DNA of 64,000 nucleotides from positions 75,249,879-75,313,878 of the forward strand of contig OV050032.1 in NCBI GenBank assembly GCA_920105625.2, read 5' to 3'. Of the stretch, positions 39,655 through 49,742 are shown piece after piece; position 1 is the first letter of the stretch, and each line of letters starts with the position of its first letter. Below the pieces are notes generated by a model. It made no database searches. It had not been told where the DNA came from and saw only the letters and a list, made by a program, of their open reading frames with translations. Source of the DNA: Clusia tigrina (lineage: Eukaryota; Arthropoda; Insecta; Diptera; Clusiidae). The position numbers and the translations under genes are program-made.

Positions 39655-40298
39655 TGTTACGAAATTGCCCTCTTGACAATTTACTCTGTTACAAAATTGC
39701 CCTCCGGACAATTTACTCTGTTACAAAATTGCCCTCCTGACAATTTCTCTAACTATCTGTACTCGGACTCGTACCGCTGGATTGTGTAGTAATCAAACAA
39801 TCGCTGGTTAAGTTAAAATAATTAGCTTTATTTAATTATTGTTATTTACACATTTAATATTAGGCTTAAAGTTTACTTAGTTATTATTTGCACTTTATTT
39901 AACAAACCATTAGTCACTTTCTTTAACAAGTAATTTCATCACTTTATTTAATAATGAACTTCATCACTTTGCACAATTACAAATACTGCTGCTTTGATTA
40001 TAATGCTAGATGTACACACTTGTACGGTCTCTGATCTACTGTATTCCTTTGAACAGTCTTGTCGCTTTTATAGTTTTCGAATGGTTGGAGTCGAAAATTC
40101 TACGCTATTCTCGTATTTTCTAGAAGCTTCTATCCACTTCGACAGAAGTCGAGAATATTCTTTTTGATATTACCGACGGATGGTTCTTGAATAAGCTTTT
40201 ATTCGAATAGTTCGCATCTTGACTCACAGGGGGCACTCATTCTCCAGAAGTAAGTCCTAAAAGTATGCAATCCCTTTTCACTGAGCTATCACGTTTCA
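39655..40298 (-). repeat. Gypsy LTR of copy A
   Basis: This is a 644-bp LTR reading TGTTACG...CGTTTCA on the plus strand. The TATA box on the minus strand is at 40065-40072. It is the 5' LTR of copy A. The sequence to its right begins ATATATTC, identical to the right flank of copy B, so the ATAT target duplication is at 40299-40302; the left partner was lost with the 3' end of the copy. Confidence 0.92.
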
Positions 40299-40756
40299 AT
40301 ATATTCAAAATCTTTGTATCAGCCAAAATATTGCTACCTAAAGAAATTGATTGATCCAATAAAGGGAATAAACCTTTTTACATTTTTGGAAAATGAAAAA
40401 GTTATAAGTCCAGTTAAAGCTAAACCACACTCCATAATAATATTCGATGATGTAATTTGTGATAAACAAAACACAATAAGAGATTATTTTTGTATGGGAA
40501 GACACAAGTTCAAACACATTCAATACGACATTCAATACGAGATAATACAAATATGATTATTATATCTAAACAAGATGAAATGAATGTTAAGCATATATGT
40601 AATGGACATATTATCGGAGATATGTCATTTAATCAATTTATGAAGATTTGTAGTGAATGTTGGAGAGATAAGTATGGGTTTGTTGTTGTAAGTAAGGATG
40701 ATTTAATAAATAAAGGACGATATCGAAAAGGATTTGATAATTTCTTTCAATTATGA
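40299..40756 (+). pseudogene. Polinton packaging ATPase, C-terminal fragment (left copy)
   Basis: The fragment starts at the gypsy LTR edge. It holds a Walker B-like IIIFDD followed by NTIRDYFCMGRHK, then, in another frame, NTNMIIISKQDE and a C-terminal GRYRKGF region, a pattern seen in the FtsK/HerA-type (A32-like) genome-packaging ATPases of Polintons. A frameshift, probably with a small deletion, lies near 40500-40530. The Walker A half exists only in the right copy (49743-49953). Not functional. Confidence 0.8.
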
Positions 40757-40765
40757 GAGACCTGA

Positions 40766-40862
40766 TATAAAGCAGATCAATAGCAGTTCGATAGCAGATT
40801 GATACCAGATATAAAGCAGATTAATATTAGATTGATAGCAGATTGAAAGCAGATACTAAATA
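40766..40862. repeat. Degenerate short AGCAGAT repeats
   Basis: About eight imperfect copies of an AGCAGATTGATA-like motif lie between the ATPase fragment and the next gene (AGCAGATCAATAGCAG, ATAGCAGATTGATACCAG and so on). The same tract is at 56693-56789. Function is unknown; it may be spacer or a promoter-proximal repeat of the Polinton. Confidence 0.7.
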
Positions 40863-40901
40863 GAGAAAATTGGCCGGAAGAAATCGGAAAAAGGAAGCAC
40901 C

Positions 40902-41658
40902 ATGAATAAAAATAATAAACTACTAAAAGATATAGTAAAGACAAGAGCAGTATTAAAAGAAAAACTAAACAATTTCAAATCAAATTCAATAGATAGGGTA
41001 AATATGCTGGAAGACACATTTCAACCTATAACAAAACTGATTGAAATAATTGGAAACTTGGAAAATAAAGAAAATATTTCAAGGCCTGTCTATGATGAAA
41101 ACTATGATAATGATGATGATGATGAAGATGATGATGATGATGATAATGATGTTAATGATGATAATGATGATAACAAAAACAATGATTATAACATGTCTTC
41201 TTTCATAAATGATAATGATTCATTAGCAAATAGTCAGAAATCACAAAAAAATAATTTTGATCAAAACAAACTCAAAAGAAGGAAACAAAATAATTTATAT
41301 GAAAACAAACTAATAAAATTAAAAAATAATTATTTTAAACCAAATAAAAGAAAATTAAATGTGAATAGACAATTAAAAGAGAAAGGATATAACAAAATTA
41401 CGAACACAAACAAGTAAAATGTGTAAATGATGCCGATAAAGAGAATGTAGTTCCTAATACAGTAGTCCCTTTAATTACATCACAAGCACCATTTCCAATG
41501 AAAAAAACTAGCAAATCAACAGACGATAGATAATGAAAACAATCTAAAAAAATACAAACAATTGAAAAGGAAATCTTATGAAAGAAATATAGAGAGTAAA
41601 CAAGTAAAAAAAAAGTGATGATGAGAATGTGCTCGTATTACATAATATTATGCATCCC
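40902..41658 (+). pseudogene. DUF8207-like Polinton protein, N-terminal part (left copy)
   Basis: An ATG at 40902 opens a 171-codon frame beginning MNKNNKLLKDIVKTRAVLKEKL, a coiled-coil-like start typical of a Polinton protein whose C-terminal half (DUF8207-like) is found at 61811-62465 in this window. An Asp/Asn run (GAT repeat near 41110-41175) and a Lys/Asn-rich segment follow. The frame stops at 41417, and coding-like sequence continues in a different frame up to the Mutator-like insertion. In this copy the C-terminal half is missing altogether. The precise role is unknown; a virion or assembly role is plausible from the neighbours. Confidence 0.65.
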
Positions 41659-41995
41659 TTAATAACGGGTCTATGAAATAACTCCCACGAAATAAGTCCC
41701 ACTTTTAAAAACGAAATAAGTCCCACCAAAAATTGCTTAAAAAATGAAATAACTCCCACGAAATAAGTCCCACTTTTGAAAACGAAATAAGTCCCACCAA
41801 AATGAAATGATTTAAAAATTTACTTGAAATGAAATAACTCCCACTCAAAATGAAATAACTCCCCCTTGAATAATATATTTCTAAAATGAATTAAGTCCCA
41901 CTTTCATAAACGAAATAAGTCCCACTTTTTCACTGTTTAATGCGATTTCAAATAAGAAGTATTTGGCTCTTCGAAAGAAACACACGTCGAATAAT

Positions 41996-42375
41996 ATGAA
42001 TAATCAAAGCAGAGGAATAATAAAGAAAAATCGTATGCAAGCTTGCAGAAGGCTTCTTAATGGAATGGATATTACGAATTTTGATAGAGTTCCAGAATTT
42101 ATTATTAATTCTTTTTTCGGTCAAGGAACGTATAGAGAACGCCTACTAGTAACAACGTTTGGATTCGTAAATGGATTACAGATCAATTGTTCTTATTATT
42201 AAGATGGAAAGCGTTTCGGAAGGACCATCAGATTAAAATTATCGACCTTTATAAATGGCTTGAAGATCCAGTGCATGGTAGACGGTATTATAGTTTTAAC
42301 GTGGCATTGGGATTAGTTGTATTTTGTAATGGTGCTATTAGAAAACATGGAACACGAATTCCAATTTCCTACTAA
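41996..42375 (+). pseudogene. MULE convergent accessory ORF (left copy)
   Basis: The first ATG of the frame is at 41996; the protein runs to about 42180, then a one-base shift moves it into a second frame that ends at 42375. It includes DRVPEFIINSFFGQGTYRER and, after the shift, RWKAFRKDHQIKI. I do not recognise the family. It points towards the transposase, in the same convergent layout as the second gene of some Mutator elements. The right copy (57920-58299) has the same frameshift, so the damage predates the duplication. Confidence 0.5.
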
Positions 42376-42620
42376 AAATATAATAAAACACATACATACG
42401 TAATTACGACAACAATTTTTTTTAATATTGTTTTTCCATTGTTTAATTAATAAACAAAAAAGGAGAGCCATGAGAGATAAGGATAAAAAATTATGGTTGT
42501 CCCTTTTACGAAATGTCCAATATATAACTTTTTGCATAAGAAAAAAATGAGAAATAAAGCCATAATGGCCTTATATTTCATGGCTCTATCGCACCCCTCC
42601 ATAAAAAAATCATTTATTTA

Positions 42621-43973
42621 TCAGATAAATATTTGAAGGGTTTCACGAACTTCTGCACGACAGAATGGACATACTAGTTTACTGGTTTGATCAATTTTGT
42701 GAGTTTGCATTGTAAGACAGCATTCACTGCAAATTTTCAAGTGCTTACAAGGAAAAAATAAGATATTTGGCTGCTTTATGAAACAAACCACTCACATATT
42801 ATTATTAATTGTATCCTGGTTGGTTTCAATATGGTTTAACGACTCGTCTTCAATGTCCTCTTCCAAATATGATAATTCTTCAAAAAGATCTTCATCAGGC
42901 TCCATTTGTACAATTAAATCATTTTTTGATAACACCAGTTGGTCAAGAAATTTAGAAGGAGTTATAGTACCTTGTAAGAGATCATTCTTGAATTTCGAAA
43001 TCATATCTGCTTTCAAAACACAGGACTTTTTAATACGCTTTTTTCCCACACTACCATTGGTATTCATCAATAGTTGAAATTGTCTTACTTTTTAAAATTC
43101 TTGCATCTGTAAAAATGCTACAAATTTGAAAAAAGTAGCCTTCTTTGGAATGCTTTTTCCTATGACGCTATTGTAGGCTTCTATTGCAGACGTAGTGCGG
43201 ATTTCAGAATCGAAAACTGAAAAGTTATGTGGACCGATCTGTAATAATGAAATCATAACACCTTTCTGTAAATATTATGTAAAAGGGAATATTGTACCTT
43301 TTGCATCCATTGATTCTCAAAATATTTTATAAATGATTTGAATCTATCTAAAGCGTTCAATTTTCCTAAATCTTCGGTTAGTAGTTGGAAGCTATCCGAA
43401 ATGTGCATTCCAGGTAATAATGGAAGAGATAGAAATTTGTGATAAATTCTAGACGCTTCTTTATTTTGCCGAATATATTGAGCGAGCCTTTTGTCCTTCA
43501 TGGTTATGAATCGACGCAATGCCTGGCAATAATGGAACCAGCAACCAAATGTTTTTGAATCAGCGAAACTTTTACCAATTGCGCTTCTCAATCCTGTTTC
43601 ATAATCTGTTAAAAAAGTTGCTTGTGACAGATCAATAATGCTCCTTTGTATATAACTGAATAAATGCTGATATGCTTTTAGAGACTTTTTGGTCATCAGT
43701 ACGAAAAGAAAGGGGAATACCTAAAATAGAAAAAATAATAAATATATACATATGTATACATAATATAAATCTATATATAGTTATGAATGAAATTAATTAC
43801 CGAACCAAAGTATTCACAATGTAAGATTAATAGTTGTTTAAAGCTTCCTAGAGGAAGTACAGAAAAAGTACCATCAATTAAAATGTTTCTTTTCGAATTA
43901 ACAGGAATGCATTCTTTCATCAGTTCAACAGTTCTTTCGGAACAAAAAACTTAATATGCAAAGTCTTCTTCTT
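42621..43973 (-). pseudogene. MULE transposase with RING finger, truncated copy
   Basis: This corresponds to 58545-59897 of the right copy and keeps transposase exons 2 (partial), 3 and 4. Extra damage compared with the right copy: a Gln codon is TAA near 43094, and the first Cys codon of the RING finger is TGA near 42795. The in-frame TAA at 43951-43953 is shared by both copies. Exon 3 (43253-43696) holds the MULE core with TDYETGLRSAIGKSF and GCWFHYCQALRR. Confidence 0.88.
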
Positions 43974-44028
43974 TTTCCTCATCTGTTGGCATTCTGATTT
44001 TACAGTTGTTCACTTTTCACAATCTTCA

Positions 44029-44204
44029 ACGAGCTGCTGCAGTCGTATTTGAGAGTGGAAGTAGCGGAGGCACCGGTCACAGAAATATTTAATTTTTGTG
44101 TTTGCAGACATCTTTCACGAGCTGCTGCAGTCGTATTTGAGAGTGGAAGTAGCGGAGGCACCGGTCACAGAAATATTTAATTTTTGTGTTTGCAGACATC
44201 TGAC
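44029..44204. repeat. 88-bp tandem duplication in polymerase zinc-finger region
   Basis: ACGAGCTGCTGCAGTCG starts at 44029 and nearly identically at 44117, and TTTGCAGACATCT occurs at 44101 and 44189, giving an 88-bp period. As 88 is not a multiple of three, the duplication itself shifts the frame in the zinc-finger coding segment. Confidence 0.92.
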
Positions 44205-44911
44205 TGGATAGAAAGCCTGCTTAAATTTTTTATCCACACAAAGTGGTATCTGATTGGTTTCTCATTATCATCATTATCATCATCATCATTATCTTCCTTT
44301 TTCGCTTCATAATATTTATTCTGCACTATCAACAGATTTACGTGCTGCTCCTTTTTATTCTTTGTTAAATATGTAGGGTACACAAGAAGTTCCTTTCTTA
44401 TCTTTTTAAGGATGTAGACGTTGACAGTGAGGTTATTTTGTTTCTCGAAGCGAGGGATTTGTTTAATTGTCATTGGAAATTGGATCCCCTGCAAATTGAA
44501 AATATCTTTGTAACGAGAATAGGATGATACTCGATCAGAACTTTTTTCAACAGGATGGAGGGCTGATATTATCGCCCATACAAAGCATGCATTATCACTA
44601 TTTTGTACATTGATGCATGCTTTCTTGCTCTGAATTTCCTTCGGCAATGGTATGTACATAGAACCAAGCTGTGGAGTAAACTTGTTTATGTTAACACTCA
44701 AGTTTAAGATGGCTGGCAATGCCCAATCACTATCACGTTCCTGGAATTCTTCCAACTTTTTCAGTACAACATCTCGCACATTTTCTTCAAACCATATTTT
44801 CAGATTAGTATCTTGCTAAACTGGAACATTTTTTGTATTCATATATTTTAAATCCCAAACTTGTTTATCATCTTTTTTAATTACAAGTCTCCGCAGAATA
44901 TACCATTTACC

Positions 44912-44915
44912 TTAA
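44912..44915. repeat. piggyBac TTAA target duplication, left
   Basis: TTAA flanks the terminal CCCTCC; the partner is at 47663-47666. TTAA duplication is the signature of this superfamily. Confidence 0.95.
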
Positions 44916-45393
44916 CCCTCCGGCGGGTGAGAAGGTCCCTGGGGTCCCTTTTTCATTTTCAAACTGAAATTACTCCTTGATGGTCCATGGGAAGTATACC
45001 CGACCCCCACATGTATTCCAAGGAAATTTCAAAGCGATCCGACCAATAGTTTAGTTTATATTGAGATTTAAATGTGTTTAGTACGGGAACGTGTTAAAAG
45101 GTCCGCTTTGTACTGAAATTTCAAGAAATCGTTAATAAATGCACTATCTTTTGGCTTCTTTTATTGTTTGAACACATCAAAAAAGTGTTCCTTGAATCTT
45201 AGTTACTTTTTGGATTACTTTATTGTGCCTTTCCTTGAAACATAATAAACTTTCCGTCCCTTTTTGAATTTTTGTTACCGTCCCTTCTGAGTTGTTTGAA
45301 TTTACCCTTACTTTGTACGCATACTCTTACCTACTCTTACTCTCACATAGACGCAGATGTACAGGCTAGAAGCCAGGTAGACGTAGGAAAGGG

Positions 45394-45429
45394 TATAAAA
45401 GCGGCTCTAGTTTCGTACACCATATCAGT
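45394..45429 (+). promoter_or_regulatory. piggyBac transposase core promoter (TATA plus initiator)
   Basis: TATAAAA lies at 45394-45400 and an arthropod-type initiator TCAGT at 45425-45429, about 31 bp apart, which is the classic spacing. Transcription from the initiator would leave about 80 bp of leader before the ATG at 45510. Confidence 0.75.
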
Positions 45430-45509
45430 GAAAGTTGAGACAGTGAACAGTGAACATCGAGTGCGAAATTTATTTCCAATTTTATAAAGAGAAATAAAAG
45501 TAAAATACA

Positions 45510-47477
45510 ATGGCAGAGGAAAATTTTGACATTGCTGAAATTGTGGTACGTCGTAGTAAACGCTACCAGCAAATGAGTGAGGATGAAAGACGTGCAGTGG
45601 ATGATAGATTTGCAGACTTCATGAGTGCGGAGATGAGTGATGACGATGAAGGTGCTTTTCCTGCATTTGGTCTTGAAGGTTCGGATGATGACGATTTCAC
45701 ATATCAAGCATATTTTCATGTTGATGATTCGGATGCGGAAACTGAACCACATATAGACATCAATGAAGATATTAGTGATGACGACGATGATGAAGAGGGA
45801 GAAACTGATGCTCAGCAAACAAGTGACAATTACTTCATTTCCAAAGATGGCACTAAATGGACTAAAAATGCACCACCGTCTTCCCGTACTCGTGCTCATA
45901 ACGTGGTCGACTACACAAGGAGGAATCCGGGACCCGTAGGAACCACATATGATCCCTTTACCATATTCGTCTCGCTCATCACCGAAGACATGGCGTAAAT
46001 CATAATACGCGAATCAAATCGGAAAGGCAGGGAAGTGAACGCTGCATGGAATTTGGCAAATCCAACTAAAACAAAGGAATGAAACCCAACCACTTTGAAA
46101 GAGTTCGATGCTTTTTTGGCTATTATTTTGTATGCTGGACTCACTAAATCGAATAGTGAACCTCTTGAAAAGTTATGGGGCCCAACGCGCTGTCCAATAT
46201 ATAAAGCTGCATTATCATTAGATCGTATGAAGTGCATAAAACAATGCCTTAGATTCGACAATGGAAATACGCGACAGCAGCGACTAATCAACAGCAAAAC
46301 TGCGGCTATTGATGATATTTGGCAAATGTTGCAGTCTAACTTGGCAGCAGCTTACACTCCGCATGATGCAGTGACCGTTGATGAGCAGTTATTCCCATAC
46401 AGAGGCCGCACCCGCTTCACACAATACATTCCATCGAAGCCTGCCAAGTACGGTATAAAGATATGGTGGTTGTGCGACTCAAAATCATTTTATCCTGTCA
46501 AAGGAATGATTTACTCTGGGAAATTGCCTGACCAGGCACGAGAGGTGAATCAAGGGCAGAATGTTGTACTTCAACTTTCGGAGAGATATTTGAATACAGG
46601 CCGCACAATTTATGCCGACAATTTTTTCACAACTTTGGATTTGGCGCGTACTTTGATCTGGAAAAAAACCGCATATGTTGGAACAGTGCGCTCGAATAAG
46701 ACATGTGTGCCTCGGGAATTCCAAAAAAATCATACGCGTCCTGTCAACAGCACATTGTTCGGCTTCAACGAAGGCGATATAGCACTATGTTCATATGTGC
46801 CCAAGAAGAACAAAGCGGTAATTTTGCTGTCGACACAACATTATACTTGCGGTGTGGACATGCAAACTGAAAAGAAGAAGCCGTTTGCTATTTTGGATTA
46901 CAACGCCAACAAATCGGGCGTTGATACAATGGACCAGATGCTTGGCACATATACATGCAAGCGCTCAACAAACCGCTGGCCATTGGCCATGTTTTATAAT
47001 ATGGAGGACATTGCTGCATTAGCTGCATTTATTTCATACAACGAGATGAAGCCAATAAAAAGAAGTGACAGACAACGGTCATTCCTACTGATGCTGACAA
47101 AACAATTGGACCAAACATAGAGGAACGAACGCTGAACAACCGCATAACCGCATATCCAAGGATACGGAACGCAATGGAAGCATTTGATGTAAAGGTAAGA
47201 AAAAACAATTCTAATGTTCAAAAGCAGAATAACTACATAATTTTGTTCTTTTTAGATATCATCAAGACCGGCAGAAGGAGCTGCACCGTCGTTTGCGTCT
47301 AGAACGAACAGACCGTCATGTCGCCTATGCCGTTCTGAGTACGGACGGCAGCGGAAAACTAGGGCCTATTGCCATTCCTGTAACAATCCAGTTTGTGCAG
47401 AGCATTCAACACTTATGCATCGATGCTACACCTGCACAGAAAATATGTTGGACGAGGGACAATCTACACAACAATAG
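45510..47477 (+). pseudogene. piggyBac transposase, two stops and a frameshift
   Basis: The enzyme cuts and pastes the element at TTAA. The N-terminus is acidic (several Asp/Glu runs, residues about 45-110). The frame is interrupted by TAA at 45996-45998 and a TGA near 46080 that sits where the family has Trp; both stops are in the same frame as the rest. The catalytic Asp codons are at 46380-46382 (TVDEQLFPYRGR), 46617-46619 (IYADNFFTT) and 46923-46925 (GVDTMDQM). A frameshift near 47095-47105 creates the stop at 47118-47120; in the other frame coding continues to 47194. After a 61-bp GT-AG intron (47195-47255) comes the C-terminal cysteine-rich zinc domain (first Cys at 47319, last at 47433) and TAG at 47475-47477. 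Confidence 0.95.
47195..47255 (+). other. 61-bp GT-AG intron in piggyBac transposase
   Basis: The donor is AAAG|GTAAGA and the acceptor TTCTTTTTAG|ATATCA. Splicing in phase 0 joins the catalytic part to the cysteine-rich C-terminal domain. Confidence 0.85.
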
Positions 47478-47544
47478 TTTTTTAGGCTTTTTTTATATAA
47501 AACTCGCAACAATAGTTTTTTAGGCTTTTTTTATATAAAACTCG
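47469..47544. repeat. 38-bp tandem duplication at piggyBac 3' end
   Basis: CAACAATAGTTTTTTAGGC starts at 47469 and again at 47507. The transposase stop lies in the first unit, and AATAAA follows at 47553-47558. Confidence 0.9.
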
Positions 47545-47552
47545 TAAATAAT

Positions 47553-47558
47553 AATAAA
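47553..47558 (+). terminator. Polyadenylation signal of piggyBac gene
   Basis: AATAAA lies about 76 bp after the transposase stop and inside the element, in an A-rich tract. Confidence 0.55.
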
Positions 47559-47662
47559 TCAAAACAAAAAAAAATGTAAAAAAATGCGTTTTCATATAAA
47601 ATTCCATACAAATAGAAATTGTACTTCGTATAAGGGCAACGGATGACTCAACCGTCGGAGGG

Positions 47663-47666
47663 TTAA
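47663..47666. repeat. piggyBac TTAA target duplication, right
   Basis: TTAA directly follows GGAGGG, the right end of the element. Joining the flanks at one TTAA keeps the polymerase gene colinear across the site. Confidence 0.95.
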
Positions 47667-47782
47667 GGAAAGGTGTATCCCTTAAGATTTTCTTTATCTG
47701 ACGGTTGAAAACTTTACAGCAATCTTCCAAGAAACTCTTAATATCCTTATGAGTAAGGTTTATAATGACTGCTCTTTGAATT

Positions 47783-47849
47783 CTATGAATAAAAAAAAAC
47801 AACATTTTTAGTTAAGAACATTTGTTAATAGTAGTAAAATTAAACTCAC
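47783..47849 (-). other. 67-bp GT-AG intron in Polinton polymerase gene
   Basis: On the minus strand the exon ends at GTAGACG, the intron starts GTGAGTTTAA and ends TTTTATTCATAG, and the next exon starts AATTCAAAGAGC. Splicing joins the two open frames in phase, giving a FRRRIQRAV join. Confidence 0.85.
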
Positions 47850-48163
47850 CGTCTACGAAAAGTTGACTCAACACCTTCCCATTTAACTGTACTAGAGGTC
47901 CAATTTTTTCTTCGTTTCGAAAGGTTGGCGTCAGAATGCAAATGTAGATGCTTGCACCGAGCCCGATAACCTTTTACTACTCCTATAGCATCCATTAAAT
48001 GATGTTTGGCGCCCACAGTTTCTGCTCTAGCAAGCTGCATTTTAAGAGCACACAAATCTTTAGTGCATGCTTTAACTCCTTCGTTTGCCTTTAAATGGTT
48101 TTGTTCAGCATTTTCAAAGGCCAATTTGGCATTTTTAATAAATTTATTTTTATTCTGCTCCAT

Positions 48164-48414
48164 TCTTTTTTAGTTGTTGCTCAATTGAAAATTATATGAA
48201 AAATATTCCAACAATGGAAAACATTCTCACTTTTATACTAAAGCTAGTATATGCTATATGCATGAAAAGTACCCTTGATTCTATATTTGTATTTTCTGAT
48301 AAGAATTAAATGTTGAAAACTACACTTCGTTATATATTTTTATTTATTGAAAAGATTTAAGTGAAAAAATAGTAGCTTCCCTTTTTAAATAAATAAAACA
48401 TTTTTTTTTGTTTT
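48164..48414. other. AT-rich intergenic stretch in Polinton
   Basis: This 251-bp stretch lies between the start of the polymerase gene and the end of the protease gene, both on the minus strand. It is AT-rich with no coding sequence that I can support; it should hold the polymerase promoter and the protease polyadenylation signal, but no clear TATA/initiator pair stands out. Confidence 0.5.
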
Positions 48415-48815
48415 TTATTTTAAATTGTATTTTCGAAAAAGAAATTTTAAACAAAAATGTCCACAGTTGAAAGTATTGAATTTTTGTTTTTGTTTATAAT
48501 TATATTCAATAGGTGCTTTTAAATAATTAACCATTTCAAGTGGTGGTTGTAAGTCGCCAAAACTATCAAAATATTCCTTATATTGGTGATTTTTGTAGTA
48601 AGCTACCCAATGAGTTCCACGACCGCTTGAGTCATCTAAATTAACAATACCACATTCTTGAGGTAATTTTTTTTTTAGGTAAACAATCACGCATAAAAAC
48701 ACCTCTAAAATGATTAAGTTGTTTACCATATTTATTCAAATCTATATCTGTTAGTGGTCGTTTGGGTAGGTTTTTTAAAAGTTTTTTGAATGTTGATTGT
48801 AATAAAGTCAAAATC
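48415..48815 (-). pseudogene. Polinton adenovirus-type cysteine protease
   Basis: This is the maturation protease family of Polintons and adenoviruses, which processes virion proteins. The conserved block is open at 48415-48729: GIVNLDDSSGRGTHWVAYY, with catalytic His in THW, Asp in YFDSFGDL, and catalytic Cys in FNCGHFCLKF. Numbered from the 104-residue open frame these are H40, D55 and C89. Upstream, the natural N-terminal part (HFRGVFMRD) is in another frame; a run of ten T at 48667-48676 (A on the coding strand) is one base too long to keep the frame. The N-terminal limit near 48815 is approximate. Confidence 0.82.
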
Positions 48816-49673
48816 CCTTCTTATATGGTTTAAGATGCAAACCTTTACCCATAGCAATTGACCCCATGTATCTATTGTGACGCGTAGCCTCTGCTAGTTG
48901 TTCCTTTCCATTTTTTATATAATCTTTATAGCTTTTGCAATAGCTGATCCACTAGTAGCTACACCACCAAGTGCAGACAACGCTGTTAAAACTGGAATTA
49001 GTGGAAGAAATCCACCAATTTTTGGTACTGGAATAACTCTCGGAATAGCAATATTAGATTTTTTTTTCTTTCTAAAACTTGAATGTATAGCTTTTTGGGT
49101 AATTTTAATAGCAGCATTTATATTATCAGGTTTTTCTTTTTTTAAGATTTTCAAGGTGTTTTTGAAAGTAGTTGAAAATAATTTTTTATTATATCCTTTT
49201 GTTTTTCTCTTTCTTCTTTTTTTCTTTAATTTCCTTGTTTTACGAATGTTATTTTTCATTCCTAATCCAAATTTAACCTTTGTCTTCATTGCGTTTGTGA
49301 CAAACCAAGTGTCTGCACGTTGTCTTAAATTACTATCTTTTGATTTCACTCGTCCACAAGCTTTTTCAGCTAATATTTGGTCAGCGTAATGTCTTTTATT
49401 TATATCTTTTGATTGTGAATATGCAATATCATGCTCTTTGCAAGCCGCATCCAATGGATTTATTCCTTTATCACCTCTTGCTAAACGTTCTTTTAGTTTT
49501 GTTCCTGGTCGACAGAATTGATAACCGGGTAAATGTAGTTCAAAAGGTAATGCGTTTATTAAGTTGTTTACGAGTCCCCTGCCAATCTTAATCTGATTAT
49601 GTGTATGTCTTTTGTTATAGTTTAAACCCTTTTTTTGGTATATGAAATAGTCAAGGCCCATTCGTGTTAGCAT
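48816..49673 (-). pseudogene. Polinton phospholipase A2-like protein
   Basis: The open frame has 252 codons (49673-48915). Residues 49-58 (PGYQFCRPGT) form a calcium-loop-like motif, and DAACKEHDIAY (residues 75-85) supplies the catalytic His-Asp of the parvovirus-type phospholipase A2 fold. A Lys/Arg-rich middle (about 130-210) and a hydrophobic Gly/Ala-rich segment near 225-245 follow. Near 48920 a one-base loss shifts the frame; coding-like sequence continues to about 48816 in the other frame (HNRYMGSIAMGKG). In parvoviruses this domain helps the particle leave the endosome; whether it does so in Polintons is not known. It sits beside the protease and the ATPase, so a virion-associated role is reasonable. 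Confidence 0.78.
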
Positions 49674-49742
49674 TACAAATTGAAATGAAATACTTTCTAC
49701 ATATAATAGAGAATTTATATTGAAAACATATTAGTTATCAAT

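Larger units (their letters stand above)
35262..40298 (-). mobile_element. Gypsy retrotransposon copy A, minus strand, 3' truncated
   Basis: The element reads leftwards from the 5' LTR (39655-40298) through gag and pol and is cut within the integrase at 35262, where it joins a plus-strand gag fragment. Everything from 35262 rightwards matches copy B (51240 onwards) nearly base for base, so copy A is part of a larger duplicated block. Its LTR abuts the same ATPase sequence as copy B. Confidence 0.95.
35262..43973. repeat. Segmental duplication, left copy
   Basis: This block matches 51240-59897. Offsets are constant between indels: 15975 at the left edge, 15947 through gag, 15927 through the ATPase fragment and 15924 through the Mutator-like element; each step is explained by a small deletion (25 + 3 bp in pol, 20 bp in the LTR, 3 bp in the Asp repeat). 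The match ends at 43973/59897, where the left copy enters the polymerase gene and the right copy continues in the transposon. Confidence 0.95.
41667..43973. mobile_element. Mutator-like element (MULE), truncated left copy
   Basis: The left terminal inverted repeat (41667-41737, GGGTCTATGAAATAACTCCC...) is preceded by TTAATAAC. The element matches 57591-59897 and then ends abruptly at 43973 inside transposase exon 2, fused to the Polinton polymerase gene. The right inverted repeat and the N-terminal transposase exon are absent, so it cannot move by itself. Confidence 0.92.
44916..47662 (+). mobile_element. piggyBac-family DNA transposon
   Basis: The element is 2747 bp and bounded by TTAA on both sides (44912-44915 and 47663-47666). 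The ends are imperfect inverted repeats: CCCTCCGGCGGGTGAG on the left against CCCTCCGACGGTTGAG read inward from the right (14 of 16 match). It carries one transposase gene with two in-frame stops and a frameshift, so it is inactive by itself. It lies inside the Polinton polymerase gene. Confidence 0.96.
43974..48163 (-). pseudogene. Polinton polymerase-B protein, N-terminal region, split by piggyBac
   Basis: The gene reads leftwards from ATG at 48163. Exon 1 ends at 47850 (VKWEGVESTF); a GT-AG intron covers 47849-47783; exon 2 resumes with IQRAVIINLTHKDIKSFLED and runs into the piggyBac at TTAA 47663-47666, continuing after TTAA 44912-44915. The later part has NINKF, IPLPKEIQ, ACINVQNSDNACFVW, and HFVWIKNLSRL with a following CX2C finger (YFCDRCLRYFH). 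This pattern is the N-terminal extension of Maverick/Polinton protein-primed DNA polymerase B, as I know the family. Damage: a one-base loss near 44886, a TAG at 44816-44818, an Asp/Asn repeat near 44254-44295, an 88-bp tandem duplication in the zinc-finger region, and loss of the whole polymerase core beyond 43974. Confidence 0.75.

Noticed and set aside
40338..40550. Minus-strand frame opposite the ATPase fragment (and 56265-56477)
   Set aside because: It is antisense to a recognisable Walker B region and has no motif of its own.
42778..43077. Plus-strand Ser-rich frame of 99 codons (and 58702-59001)
   Set aside because: It is antisense to the acidic linker before the RING finger of the MULE transposase.
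48898..49389. Plus-strand hydrophobic frame of 163 codons
   Set aside because: It is antisense to the Lys-rich phospholipase A2-like gene; AAA/AAG codons read backwards give Phe/Leu and mimic membrane segments.
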